Shown here: positions 33,285-41,988 of the stretch, piece after piece | How positions within the stretch are numbered: the first letter of the stretch is position 1 | How the letters are laid out: each line of letters opens with the position of its first letter | Source of the DNA: JAEXOD01 sp963663265 | GTDB taxonomy: Bacteria > Bacteroidota > Ignavibacteria > Ignavibacteriales > Melioribacteraceae | Assembly: GCA_963663265.2 (NCBI GenBank) | Contig: CAXXXM010000004.1 | Location: 1-64,000 of the forward strand | Reading direction: 5' to 3' | DNA length: 64,000 nt | Position numbers and translations under genes: made by a program | The notes under the pieces: generated by a model | What the model saw: only the letters and a program-made list of their open reading frames with translations | What the model was told of the DNA's origin: nothing | Databases searched by the model: none

Positions 33285-34499
33285 TTAATCCTTATAATTT
33301 TGATTATCTAAAATCATGTGACCCAATTTATCTCTTTTAGTAAAGAGATACTTTTTGTTTTTTTCAGTCGGTTCAATTTCAATTGGTACACGTTCTGTAA
33401 TTTCTATACCATATCCTTTTAATCCTACAATTTTTTTAGGATTGTTGGTTAATAAACGGATTTTTTCAATTCCTAAATCGTGTAAAATTTGTGCACCAAT
33501 TCCATAATCTCTTAAATCAGGCTTAAATCCAAGTTCTATATTTGCTTCAACTGTGTCTCTACCATTATCTTGTAAATGATAAGCCCTAATTTTGTTTGAT
33601 AATCCTATGCCTCTTCCTTCTTGTCTCATATACAGTATTGCACCGCGTCCTTCTTTTTCAATTAATTCAACTGAATGAATCAACTGATCGTGGCAGTCGC
33701 AACGCAAAGAATGAAAAACATCTCCCGTTAAACATTCAGAATGAACTCGTACTAAAACAGGTTCCGGAGTAGAAATATCGCCTTTAATTAAAACTACATG
33801 TTCTTTTCCATCTTGTTTAGATTTATAAACCTGTAATACAAATTCACCTAATTGAGTTGGAAAATTTATTGCTTGAATTTTTTCAATAAACTTTTCATTT
33901 TTCATTCTGTATTTTATCAATTCAGTAACAGTCAGAATTTTCAAATCAAATTTATCAGCAATTAATTCAAGACTATCAAGGCGAGCCATTGAACCATCTT
34001 CATTTAATATTTCACACAAAACCCCAACAGGATTTAAACCCGCTAATTTACATAAATCGGTAACAGCTTCCGTGTGACCGGCACGTCTTAAAACACCTTC
34101 TTCGGCAGCTTTAAGTGGAAAAATGTGACCTGGTCTTGCAAAATCATCTGATTTAGCATTTTTATCAGCAAGTTTTTTAATAGTTACAGATCTATCCGAA
34201 GCAGATATTCCGGTTGTAGTACCTTCAACTGCATCCACAGTAACTGTAAACTGAGTTCCGTGCAAAGCTGTATTTGTATTTACCATTAAGTCCAACTGCA
34301 AACGTTCTAAATCCGAATTAATCATAGGGACACAAATCATTCCCCTTCCGTATTTAGCCATAAAGTTTACAATTTCTGGCGTAATAAATTCTGCGGCACA
34401 AACAAAGTCCCCTTCATTCTCTCTATCTTCCTCATCAACAACTATAAGTACCTTTCCAGCCTTAATTATCTCTAAAGCTTCTTCAACTCTACAAAACAT
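33285..34499 (-). CDS. ribBA: bifunctional DHBP synthase / GTP cyclohydrolase II
   Basis: RibBA supplies both precursors of riboflavin. The N-terminal RibB half (about 1-200) has DEEDRENEGDFVCAAEF, the TGISASDRSVTI segment and GHIFPLKAAEEGVLRRAGHTEA. The C-terminal RibA half (about 210-400) has VRVHSECLTGDVFHSLRCDC with the three zinc cysteines, GRGAILYMRQEGRGIGLSNK and DYGIGAQIL. The 404 aa length is typical. It overlaps the yajC stop by one base and is followed 2 bp later by speB, so translation is probably coupled. No FMN riboswitch is seen ahead of this unit. Confidence 0.96.
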   Translation of the reverse strand: MFCRVEEALEIIKAGKVLIVVDEEDRENEGDFVCAAEFITPEIVNFMAKYGRGMICVPMINSDLERLQLDLMVNTNTALHGTQFTVTVDAVEGTTTGISASDRSVTIKKLADKNAKSDDFARPGHIFPLKAAEEGVLRRAGHTEAVTDLCKLAGLNPVGVLCEILNEDGSMARLDSLELIADKFDLKILTVTELIKYRMKNEKFIEKIQAINFPTQLGEFVLQVYKSKQDGKEHVVLIKGDISTPEPVLVRVHSECLTGDVFHSLRCDCHDQLIHSVELIEKEGRGAILYMRQEGRGIGLSNKIRAYHLQDNGRDTVEANIELGFKPDLRDYGIGAQILHDLGIEKIRLLTNNPKKIVGLKGYGIEITERVPIEIEPTEKNKKYLFTKRDKLGHMILDNQNYKD

Positions 34500-34810
34500 T
34501 ATTTTCCTTCTTTAACAACTGATGCAATTGCTGATCTTTCAATTTTAATTTTTACGTTATTTCCAACATCAATTAATGCAGTTTTTTCTTCTAAACCGGC
34601 AACAACTCCATGTACGCCACCGCTTGTAACAATTTTATCACCTTTTTGAATTGCTGATAATAAAGTTTCACGTTCTTTAGCACGTTTTTGCTGTGGTCTA
34701 ATAATCATAAAATAAAATATTGCAAAAATGGCTCCAAACATTACTAATGTTGAAATTAAGTTTCCTCCACCGTTTGGGTCCTGTGCACCAAAAGCAAATA
34801 AATATGTCAA
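34499..34810 (-). CDS. yajC: preprotein translocase subunit YajC
   Basis: The 103 aa protein has one membrane helix (about 20-40, STLVMFGAIFAIFYFMIIRP) followed by the YajC core PQQKRAKERETLLSAIQKGDKIVTSGGVHGVV. YajC is an accessory part of the SecDF-YajC complex in the inner membrane. It overlaps tgt by 4 bp and ribBA by 1 bp. The tgt-yajC order is common in bacteria, where secD and secF often follow; they are absent here and ribBA takes their place. Confidence 0.95.
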   Translation of the reverse strand: MTYLFAFGAQDPNGGGNLISTLVMFGAIFAIFYFMIIRPQQKRAKERETLLSAIQKGDKIVTSGGVHGVVAGLEEKTALIDVGNNVKIKIERSAIASVVKEGK

Positions 34811-35958
34811 TTTTCCTCCAAGTTTAGTTTTATATTATTCGATAGTTTTTTTATTATTGAATTCTTCCATTCGCTAAAATCGTTATCTAATATATGTTTT
34901 CTTGCTTCTCTAACCAAATTTAAATAAAAAGTTAAATTATGAATTGAGGCAAGTTCTAAAGCCAAAAGTTCCTTTGCCACAAACAAATGTCTTAAATAAG
35001 CCCGAGTAAAATTTCTACATGTGTAACAATTACACGTCTTGTCTATTGGCGAAAAGTCATTTTTATATATAGCATTTCGTATTGTTAAATAACCTTCCAT
35101 TGTGAATAAATAAGCATTACGTGCATTTCGGGTTGGCATAACGCAGTCAAACATATCAACACCGCGCTCAATGCTTTCAAGAATGTTTTCAGGTCTTCCT
35201 ACGCCCATTAAATAGCGTGGTTTTTCGTATGGCATGATATCAGTTGTAAAATCTACTATATCATACATAGTTTCCATCGGTTCACCAACAGCTAAACCAC
35301 CAATAGCATAACCATTAAAATCTAAGTCAATCAATTCACGTGCACTCTGTTCACGTAAATCCTTAAATACGCTCCCTTGTATAATACCAAACAAGGCTTG
35401 TGAATGTCCATACAATGGTTTTGTTTTTTCAAATGCTTCTTTGTTTAAAATTGCCCAGTTAGAAGTTAAATCTTTCGATTTTTTTGCATATGCATAATCA
35501 CAAGGGTATGGAGTACACTCATCCAAAACCATCATAATATCTGAGCCGATTGAGCGTTCAATTCCAATTACCTTTTCAGGAGTAAAAAAATGTTTGGAAC
35601 CATCAAGATGAGATACAAACTCAACACCATCTTTTTTTAACTTTCGTAATTCATTTAAACTAAATATTTGAAAACCACCGCTATCTGTTAAAATTGGTTT
35701 ATCCCAATTAATAAATTTATGTAAACCACCGGCTTCTTCCAATATTTGAGTGCCCGGACGTAAATAAAGATGGTAAGTATTTGATAAAATAATTTCTGCT
35801 TTTATTTCATCGTGCAACACACGTTGTGAAACAGCCTTTACAGTTCCTTGTGTACCAACAGGCATAAATATTGGTGTATTTATTACACCATGGTCAGTTT
35901 CTAAAACCCCTAATCGTGCTTTAGAATTTGTATCTTTATGTAATACATTAAATTTCAA
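34807..35958 (-). CDS. tgt: tRNA-guanine transglycosylase
   Basis: Tgt swaps guanine-34 for preQ1 in tRNAs with GUN anticodons. The 383 aa protein carries LSNTYHLYLRPG, the nucleophile-side LTDSGGFQIFSLNELRK, FDCVMPTRNARNAYLFT, and the zinc site CNCYTCRNFTRAYLRHLF (CxCxxC and His). Two catalytic aspartates (in DSGGF and FDCVMPTRN) are present. It heads the tgt-yajC-ribBA-speB-nfeD run. Its upstream gap of 487 bp contains a repeat element and no recognised riboswitch. Confidence 0.96.
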   Translation of the reverse strand: MKFNVLHKDTNSKARLGVLETDHGVINTPIFMPVGTQGTVKAVSQRVLHDEIKAEIILSNTYHLYLRPGTQILEEAGGLHKFINWDKPILTDSGGFQIFSLNELRKLKKDGVEFVSHLDGSKHFFTPEKVIGIERSIGSDIMMVLDECTPYPCDYAYAKKSKDLTSNWAILNKEAFEKTKPLYGHSQALFGIIQGSVFKDLREQSARELIDLDFNGYAIGGLAVGEPMETMYDIVDFTTDIMPYEKPRYLMGVGRPENILESIERGVDMFDCVMPTRNARNAYLFTMEGYLTIRNAIYKNDFSPIDKTCNCYTCRNFTRAYLRHLFVAKELLALELASIHNLTFYLNLVREARKHILDNDFSEWKNSIIKKLSNNIKLNLEEN

Positions 35959-36025
35959 TATTATATCTATATTATTTCAAAACTTAAAGATAACTTTATT
36001 TCTGTAAATGTTCCACTTATTTTTA

Positions 36026-36240
36026 ATAAACTTGTAACTTGAAACTTGAAACCAGAGACTTGAGACTTGAGACATGGATGTTTCATAATTATTTCTGGGC
36101 GGTCATGGTCTTACCATGTCCGAATAATTATACTGTAAAAACAGCGGCGTTCTTGATAAAAGTTTGTGTCACGGTTCAGACCGTGACACCCGAGTTCGGG
36201 GATTTAAGAGTTTTGCAACAACCACGAGATGTGGTTAATA
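36026..36240. repeat. hairpin repeat related to the element at 29218
   Basis: This lies in the 487 bp gap between tgt and the rhodanese gene (35959-36445). It starts with ACTTGAAACTTGAAAC-type short tandem units (about 36031-36072). Next come the palindrome CGGTCATGGT/ACCATG seen at 29328 (here 36100 on, with one arm mismatch), a TACTGTAAAAA and TCTTGATAAAA stretch shared with that element, a strong stem GTGTCACGGT/ACCGTGACAC-like hairpin (about 36166-36189), and GAGTTTTGCA. Small frames over this stretch (for example 36039-36245) are repeat-derived and unlikely to be genes. Confidence 0.65.
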
Positions 36241-36292
36241 ATTAACTAAACATCAATTTATGTATAAAAACTGAAATATTTATAAATAATTA

Positions 36293-36321
36293 AGCCGTTG
36301 AAAGTTTTATCTTCAACGGCT
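36293..36321 (-). terminator. terminator downstream of the rhodanese gene
   Basis: A 10 bp stem AGCCGTTGAA/TTCAACGGCT is followed on the minus strand by TTAATTATTTATAAATATT. Stem and flank (ATTCAATCATTAAAAATTAAGA on the plus side) closely match the terminator at 12026-12051. Confidence 0.6.
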
Positions 36322-36445
36322 ATTCAATCATTAAAAATTAAGAATTCAAACTTAAAAATTAAATGAAAACGGCTATTCAATCTTTCAACCTTAAACCTTC
36401 AAATATTAACTCTTCAGAAAAGAAGTTTCATCACACAAGAAATTA

Positions 36446-36793
36446 TTATTCCGTTGGTCCATTCCAGCTTTTAATTCCACCCTTTAGGTTGGTTACATTT
36501 TTAAATCCAAGTTTTACCATTTTATTCGCAGCGTTCATACTGCGAACTCCACTTCTACAATAAATGTAATAGTTTTTTTCTTTATTTAATTTTGAAACAA
36601 CTTCAACAAAATCAGAAGAATAAATATCAATCAATCTGGACTTTGGTATATGTTGGCTTTGATATTCTTCATTTGTTCTTACATCAATTAAAACAGCTTC
36701 TTTATCGTTATTAAGAGCAGTTAAAAATTCATCCGAATTAAGCATCTTTATTTTATCGTTTTTACCGAACAGCATTGAAAATATACCGGGCAT
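36446..36793 (-). CDS. single-domain rhodanese-like protein
   Basis: From the ATG at 36793 (AGGAAA upstream) the protein is 115 aa. The rhodanese domain has AVLIDVRTNEEYQSQHIPKS, the active-site loop YIYCRSGVRSMNAA with Cys, and LGFKNVTNLKGGIKSW. Single-domain rhodaneses transfer sulfane sulfur or serve as sulfur carriers. It lies 66 bp after the CNNM/CBS gene on the same strand and has its own downstream hairpin. The longer frame to 36826 adds residues without a ribosome site. Confidence 0.9.
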   Translation of the reverse strand: MPGIFSMLFGKNDKIKMLNSDEFLTALNNDKEAVLIDVRTNEEYQSQHIPKSRLIDIYSSDFVEVVSKLNKEKNYYIYCRSGVRSMNAANKMVKLGFKNVTNLKGGIKSWNGPTE

Positions 36794-36859
36794 AATTTTT
36801 CCTAAATTATTTAAATTCTTTAACAATTGTAAAGTGAGAAAAGTTTTATATGGAATAAA

Positions 36860-38095
36860 TTATTCTATTTCGTCAATTTCAGTAAACATTTTAACAAGAA
36901 TAATTTTTGTTTGGTCAGCATTTAATATTTGAAACTTAAAATTATCAATTTTAATTACTTCGCCTCTATTAGGAATTCTAACTATATTCTGGATAATATA
37001 ACCGGCAACGGTTTCGTAATCACCTTCCGGAATGTTTAATTCATATTTATCATTTAATAAATCAACTTCTGCTTTTCCACCCAAAACGTAAGTATTTTCA
37101 GAAACTTTTCTACATAATATATCTTCATCAAAATCAAATTCATCTTTAATTTCGCCAAGCACTTCTTCCAAAATATCTTCTACTGTAACAATTCCAGCAG
37201 TACCCCCAAATTCATCAATTACCACAGCAATGGAAACTCCTTTGGCAAGAAACTCATTCAGCATATCCAGGCTTTTTTTTGTTTCAGGAACAAAAATAAT
37301 ATCTCTAAGAATTTCTTTAATACTTTTAGGATTTTTAAACAAATCGTACGCAATTATAACGCCTTTAATATTGTCTAAAGTTTCCTCATAGACAGGTAAC
37401 TTTGAATAACCAGACTCAACAAACAACTTATGTACTTCATCCATACCGCTTTGAATTTCTACACCAACAATATCAGTACGCGGTTTCATTGCTTCATAAA
37501 CCCGTTGATTTCCAAAATCGATAACATTTTTTAAAATATTCGATTGTACTACATCAACAACACCCGCTTCAGAACTTTCATTGATTAAATTATGAATGTC
37601 ATCCCGGTCAAATAAATGAACAATATTTTCATTATTTGCTGCCTTTGTATGTGTTATTAACGATGAAAACGAAGATAAGATTTTAACAAACGGATATATT
37701 AAAATAGACAAAAAGCGTATCGGAATTATTAGTACTAAAATTGCTTTATCTGCAAATTCTCGTGCAATATATTTTGGTATTAATTCACCAAAAATTAAAA
37801 GCATAACAGTTGATAATATTAGTACATAAAAATCATTTAATCCAAATAAATTTACTGCTAAATAAGCAAATAGGGAGGCAAATGTAATGTTTACTATATT
37901 GTTGAAAATTAATATTGTTGAATAAAAATCGCTTGGTTCTTTTATAAAATACTGAACTATACGAGCAGCAAAATTTTTCTTTCTTGCTCTAATTTCTATT
38001 TTAATTTTATTTGCTACAACGTAGGCTATTTCTGTGGACGAAAACAACGCACTAAAAAGTAATAATATTGCAAGTCCAATAATTTCCAAATACAT
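36860..38095 (-). CDS. CNNM/CorC-type membrane protein with CBS pair
   Basis: The 411 aa protein has an N-terminal DUF21/CNNM membrane domain (about 1-165, four helices: LAILLLFSALFSSTEIAYV and others), a CBS pair (about 200-320: MKPRTDIVGVEIQSGMDEVHKLF, then VIDEFGGTAGIVTVEDILEE) and a C-terminal CorC_HlyC domain (GGKAEVDLLNDKYEL, then IPNRGEVIKIDNFKFQIL). Relatives include magnesium/cobalt efflux proteins and GldE, a gliding-motility protein of Bacteroidota. It is directly adjacent to the lipoprotein gene upstream, which fits a GldE-GldD-like pair, but the lipoprotein is not clearly GldD. Ion transport is the safer reading. Confidence 0.88.
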   Translation of the reverse strand: MYLEIIGLAILLLFSALFSSTEIAYVVANKIKIEIRARKKNFAARIVQYFIKEPSDFYSTILIFNNIVNITFASLFAYLAVNLFGLNDFYVLILSTVMLLIFGELIPKYIAREFADKAILVLIIPIRFLSILIYPFVKILSSFSSLITHTKAANNENIVHLFDRDDIHNLINESSEAGVVDVVQSNILKNVIDFGNQRVYEAMKPRTDIVGVEIQSGMDEVHKLFVESGYSKLPVYEETLDNIKGVIIAYDLFKNPKSIKEILRDIIFVPETKKSLDMLNEFLAKGVSIAVVIDEFGGTAGIVTVEDILEEVLGEIKDEFDFDEDILCRKVSENTYVLGGKAEVDLLNDKYELNIPEGDYETVAGYIIQNIVRIPNRGEVIKIDNFKFQILNADQTKIILVKMFTEIDEIE

Positions 38096-38566
38096 TTAGT
38101 AAGTTTTTTCAATACCTATATTGTTAATAAAATGTACAAATAATTTGTTGTTTTCTTCAAAAACTAATTCGACATCAATCTTTTTGTCTACATCCAAATT
38201 TTCGATTAATTCCAATCCCTTTAATGTATTAAAAAGCATATTCCGTTTATTTAGGCTGCTCTCTTTTTCATTTTCATTTATTACAGGTTTAATATTGTAA
38301 ACAACCAAAGTATCTTGATAAACTACTATTTTGCTTAATGATATCGATTTTAAATCATAGTCAGAAGACTTTTTTACAAGAATGTCTCCCGAAATTCTAA
38401 ACAACGGAGATGAATTTTCTCCTGGCATATAGTTTACCCAGGCGTATACTTCGTTTACACTTATATTTACTCTCTTAGTCCCTTTTGTATCATGCTTAAT
38501 AATACTATTCCCTGCACAAGCACAAAAAACTATACAAAAACATAATGTTAAGAATAATTTACGCAT
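38096..38566 (-). CDS. putative lipoprotein of unknown function
   Basis: From the ATG at 38566, two bases after the prenyltransferase stop, the protein is 156 aa. It opens MRKLFLTLCFCIVFCACAGN, a lipoprotein-type signal with a likely lipidated Cys in FCAC. The rest is a beta-rich sequence with no motif I recognise (VNISVNEVYAWVNYMPG, LFRISGDILV). It is sandwiched between the UbiA-family gene and the CNNM gene with almost no spacing, so the three are one transcript. It could be an envelope accessory factor for either neighbour. The longer frame to 38611 would overlap the upstream gene. Confidence 0.72.
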   Translation of the reverse strand: MRKLFLTLCFCIVFCACAGNSIIKHDTKGTKRVNISVNEVYAWVNYMPGENSSPLFRISGDILVKKSSDYDLKSISLSKIVVYQDTLVVYNIKPVINENEKESSLNKRNMLFNTLKGLELIENLDVDKKIDVELVFEENNKLFVHFINNIGIEKTY

Positions 38567-38568
38567 TT

Positions 38569-39438
38569 TTATTGAAGATAAATTAAATATACAACTACTA
38601 AAATATAACAAATAATATTTATAATCATACCAAAATCTTTAATAATAACATCAGTAGGATTTTCCCCCATTTTCTTATTATGCATCAAATATAAATATCT
38701 AAATACACCATAAACGACAAAAATAATAGTCACAACTAAATTTTCAGTATGAAAATTCTGAATAGTTCTTTCGGAAACAGTATAAAGAGCATAACAAACA
38801 ATTAAACCCGTAGCTGAAATTGTTGTAAGTTGATCGAGATAATTAATTGAATAACTTTTTAATACTTTTCTTGTTTTATTTGTATCGGCAATTAATTCAA
38901 GTTCGCTTCTTCTTTTAATGACAGCTAAAAACATAGAAACAAATAAAGTTGATAAAATTAACCAATTAGAAATTAAAACTGAAATTACAAAAGCACCTGC
39001 TAAAACTCTTAATACAAATCCAGAGGCTAAACACAAAATATCTAAAACCACTATATGCTTTAATCTAATTGAGTAGGCAAAATTTAAAAGAACATATATT
39101 ATAATAATAAACTGAAAATATATGTTAAAAAAAATAAATGTAGGAATTAAAAATAGAGCTAAACCCACTATAAGTATAATGGCGTTAGTTTTACTAATAG
39201 CTCCTGACGCAATGGGACGATTCATTTTTGTTGGATGAGCTTTATCAGCTTCATAGTCAACTAAATCATTAACAACATAAACTAAACTTGAAGCAATAGA
39301 AAATTGAAAAAATGCACCAAGTGCCGTAAAAAAATCAGCATCCAAAAATAGTTTTTTTGAAAATAATAATGGAACAAAAATAAATGAATTTTTTATCCAT
39401 TGTGGCAACCGAACAAGTCTTATATAATCTTTAATCAT
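38569..39438 (-). CDS. UbiA-family prenyltransferase (DPPR synthase-like)
   Basis: The 289 aa protein has about eight membrane helices and the two aspartate motifs of the UbiA superfamily: NDLVDYEADKAHPTKMNRPIASG, and a second region near the LELIADTNKTRKVLKSYS loop. The N-terminal RLPQWIKNSFIFVPLLFS matches decaprenyl-phosphate phosphoribosyltransferase-like members better than MenA or UbiA proper. Such enzymes attach phosphoribose or a related headgroup to polyprenyl phosphate for envelope glycan synthesis. It heads the three-gene unit with the lipoprotein and CNNM gene. The substrate is an inference from the closest motif pattern. Confidence 0.82.
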   Translation of the reverse strand: MIKDYIRLVRLPQWIKNSFIFVPLLFSKKLFLDADFFTALGAFFQFSIASSLVYVVNDLVDYEADKAHPTKMNRPIASGAISKTNAIILIVGLALFLIPTFIFFNIYFQFIIIIYVLLNFAYSIRLKHIVVLDILCLASGFVLRVLAGAFVISVLISNWLILSTLFVSMFLAVIKRRSELELIADTNKTRKVLKSYSINYLDQLTTISATGLIVCYALYTVSERTIQNFHTENLVVTIIFVVYGVFRYLYLMHNKKMGENPTDVIIKDFGMIINIICYILVVVYLIYLQ

Positions 39439-39507
39439 TAAATACTTTACTCACTTAATATATGCCTAATCCTATTTATGAACTCAAATTAAAACTAAAT
39501 ATTACTA

Positions 39508-39565
39508 TTATTTCTATTTCCAATTTTCTAATATCTAACTTCTATCTTCTATTTTCTATCTTCTA
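39508..39565. repeat. pyrimidine-rich short tandem repeat
   Basis: The gap between mutL and the prenyltransferase gene holds an almost all C/T plus A tract built of TTCTATCTTCTATTTTC-type units. On the minus (transcribed) strand it is purine-rich (AGAAGATAGAAAATAGAAG). It is low complexity and no gene is seen. It may act as an untranslated spacer; no clear terminator was found for mutL. Confidence 0.5.
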
Positions 39566-41449
39566 TTAAGATGTTCTACCAAAGCGTTTATCAAATTCAG
39601 TTAAAGGAATTTTAATAACAATTGGTCTACCATGTGGACAAACATAAGGCATACTTGTTGCAAAAAGTTTGTCAACCAATTCCCGCATTTCAATTTCACC
39701 AAGTTTGTCACCGGCTTTAATTGCAGCTTTACAAGAAAAAGACTTTGCAACATTATCAATAACTTCCAAAATACCAAGTCGTTCGTTTGCTCTATATTCA
39801 TCTATTATTTCTAACAAAATTTCTTTTTCCGAGCCGGGTTTAATTTCAAAAGGGACTCCTTGTATGGAAATTTTATTATCATTATAAAATTTAATTTCAA
39901 ACCCAAGCCCATTTAATTGCTCACGTATTTCTAAAATCAGTTCATAATCCGCCGGTTCAAGTATTAGAGTTTGAGGAAATAACAATTGTTGAGAAAAAGG
40001 CAACTGCGAATTTATGGACTTTAATGCTTTTTCATATAATATTCTCTCATGAGCTACATGTTGGTCAATAATCATTAAACCACTTTTAATTTGCGAAAGG
40101 ATGTATTTATTGTGTAACGAAACAATAAATGGAGAATAAGTATCATTTGTTTGAGTACCGGTTGTTGAAAAATCGAGCTGTTGATGATAAATCTCTTTTG
40201 GAGAATTATCAATAAATGGTTCACTAATGTTATTTGTAGACTGGGAATTTTTAATTTCACTATTTATTGAACCAAAAATTCTATCAATTTCTTCTTCACT
40301 AAAAATCCCGCCTTTTTTACTACTTCCGTCAGAATAACTTGGTGAGGTTCTTTCTTGATATCCGGGTCTATCTGAATAATCATTCCTTTGTGTAGGAACA
40401 AACTGGTTAAAATTTATAACTTCGTTTTCGTTTTTTGCATCAACAAACTTCATTGTTGGTACTAAATCATAACTTCCAATACATTTTTTAATAACTGCAT
40501 GAACAAAAACATAAATATCTTTATCTTCATCAAATTTAACTTCAAGTTTAGAAGGATGAACATTTATATCTACTTTTGACGGGTCAATATCTAAAAACAG
40601 TACAAAAAATGGATAGTCACCTTTTTCCAAAATATTTTCAAATGCTGTAAAAACTGCATGATTTACAACTTTACTTACAACAAATCTTCTGTTAATAAAA
40701 AGGTATTGATCTGATTTACTCCGTTTTAAATATGTAGGTTTAGCTATATATCCTGATAAAGATATATAATCAGTTATTTCTTTAACTTCAATTAATGAAT
40801 CAAGAATGTTATCAGTAAAAAGGAGCTTTAATCTTTCCCCCAACGACATTTTTGGCAAGTCAAAAACCAACTCATCATCGTTCCATAACTTAAACTCAAT
40901 ATTTGGATAACTCATTGAAATTTTTTTGAAAGTTTCAGTTATGTGTTTCAACTCTGTGGAGTTGCTCTTAAGAAAGTTTCTACGTGCCGGAGTATTATAA
41001 AACAGATTTTTAACAGAAATTGAAGTCCCTTGTGGATATGCTCCCTTTTCTAAAGTAACAGAACTATTTTCGCCTACGCGTAAAAATAATCCCAATTCAT
41101 CGTTTGGAGTTTTAGTTTTAATCTCTAAAATACTTACCGCAGCAATTGAGCTTAAAGCCTCGCCTCTAAATCCAAAAGTCCTCAGTTCTTCAAGATCTTC
41201 ATATGATTTAATTTTACTTGTTGCATGACGTTGAATGCTCAATAAAACATCATCTTCATTCATCCCTTCGCCGTTATCAATAACCTGAACCAATGTTTTG
41301 CCTGCATTTTTAATCACAACCTCAACTAAAGTCGCTCCCGCATCAATGGAGTTTTCCATTAATTCTTTTAATACAGATTCAGGTCTTTGAACAACTTCAC
41401 CGGCAGCAATTTTATTAGCTATATAATCAGGTAATACATTAATTTTCAT
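39566..41449 (-). CDS. mutL: DNA mismatch repair protein MutL (endonuclease type)
   Basis: MutL links mismatch recognition by MutS to strand incision. The 627 aa protein has the GHKL ATPase motifs ELMENSIDAGATLVEV, VIDNGEGMNEDD, and TFGFRGEALSSIAAV (about 1-110), a transducer domain to about 330, a linker rich in N, S and Q, and a C-terminal domain with the endonuclease motif DQHVAHERILYE and CPHGRPIVIKIP. The metal-binding residues D, H, E and E are all present, so it should nick DNA itself with no need for MutH. The start overlaps the folA stop by 4 bp. Confidence 0.96.
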   Translation of the reverse strand: MKINVLPDYIANKIAAGEVVQRPESVLKELMENSIDAGATLVEVVIKNAGKTLVQVIDNGEGMNEDDVLLSIQRHATSKIKSYEDLEELRTFGFRGEALSSIAAVSILEIKTKTPNDELGLFLRVGENSSVTLEKGAYPQGTSISVKNLFYNTPARRNFLKSNSTELKHITETFKKISMSYPNIEFKLWNDDELVFDLPKMSLGERLKLLFTDNILDSLIEVKEITDYISLSGYIAKPTYLKRSKSDQYLFINRRFVVSKVVNHAVFTAFENILEKGDYPFFVLFLDIDPSKVDINVHPSKLEVKFDEDKDIYVFVHAVIKKCIGSYDLVPTMKFVDAKNENEVINFNQFVPTQRNDYSDRPGYQERTSPSYSDGSSKKGGIFSEEEIDRIFGSINSEIKNSQSTNNISEPFIDNSPKEIYHQQLDFSTTGTQTNDTYSPFIVSLHNKYILSQIKSGLMIIDQHVAHERILYEKALKSINSQLPFSQQLLFPQTLILEPADYELILEIREQLNGLGFEIKFYNDNKISIQGVPFEIKPGSEKEILLEIIDEYRANERLGILEVIDNVAKSFSCKAAIKAGDKLGEIEMRELVDKLFATSMPYVCPHGRPIVIKIPLTEFDKRFGRTS

Positions 41450-41928
41450 TTATTGTTTCTCTTAAAATATTCAACGTTAAATAATTCGTACTTTTCTGTT
41501 TTGTACAAATCCCATTTCTGCATGTCAATATTAGGGAAGTACTTATCCCCTTCATATTCCTTATTTATTCTTGAGATAATTAATTTATCGCATAAATTAA
41601 TAGTTTTCTCAAAAACTTCTGCTCCACCAATTATAAAAACCTTTTTTGGCTTCTTTTTTTTGCAAAGCTGAAAAGCATAATCAATACTATTTACAACAGC
41701 ATAACCATCAAAAGCAATAAATGGTTCTTTGCTATTAGATAACACATAATTAAATCTATCAACCAAAGGTTTTCCAATAGATAAAAAAGTGTTTTTTCCC
41801 ATAATTACAGGAAAACCAACTGTTGTTTTCTTAAAAAACTGTAAATCTTCTTCTATTAACCAGGGAATTTTATCCCCATTTCCAATTATACTGTTTTTAG
41901 AAACAGCAGCAATAATAATTTTCTCCAT
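41446..41928 (-). CDS. folA: dihydrofolate reductase
   Basis: The 160 aa protein has the DHFR core: IIIAAVSKNSIIGNGDKIPW with the Trp of the Met20 loop region, EEDLQFFKKTTVGFPVIMGKNTF (acidic substrate residue and NADPH contacts), and KVFIIGGAEVFEKTI. It reduces dihydrofolate with NADPH. It overlaps mutL by 4 bp and follows thyX by 60 bp in the same direction. A DHFR beside a ThyX is worth noting because ThyX does not produce dihydrofolate. Confidence 0.94.
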   Translation of the reverse strand: MEKIIIAAVSKNSIIGNGDKIPWLIEEDLQFFKKTTVGFPVIMGKNTFLSIGKPLVDRFNYVLSNSKEPFIAFDGYAVVNSIDYAFQLCKKKKPKKVFIIGGAEVFEKTINLCDKLIISRINKEYEGDKYFPNIDMQKWDLYKTEKYELFNVEYFKRNNK

Positions 41929-41988
41929 ATAGGAAATTCACAACCTTATAAAATTACAAATATAGCAATTAATATTTTATATTCAAGG

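Noticed and set aside
34500..35958. FMN riboswitch controlling ribBA
   Set aside because: ribBA directly overlaps yajC, which overlaps tgt; there is no room for an aptamer and no RFN core was seen.
36039..36245. 68-codon frame between tgt and the rhodanese gene
   Set aside because: Its start is translated from ACTTGA-type tandem units and the rest from hairpin repeat; not a plausible gene.
35959..36445. preQ1 riboswitch ahead of tgt
   Set aside because: No preQ1 aptamer core is visible upstream of the tgt start; the gap holds repeats.
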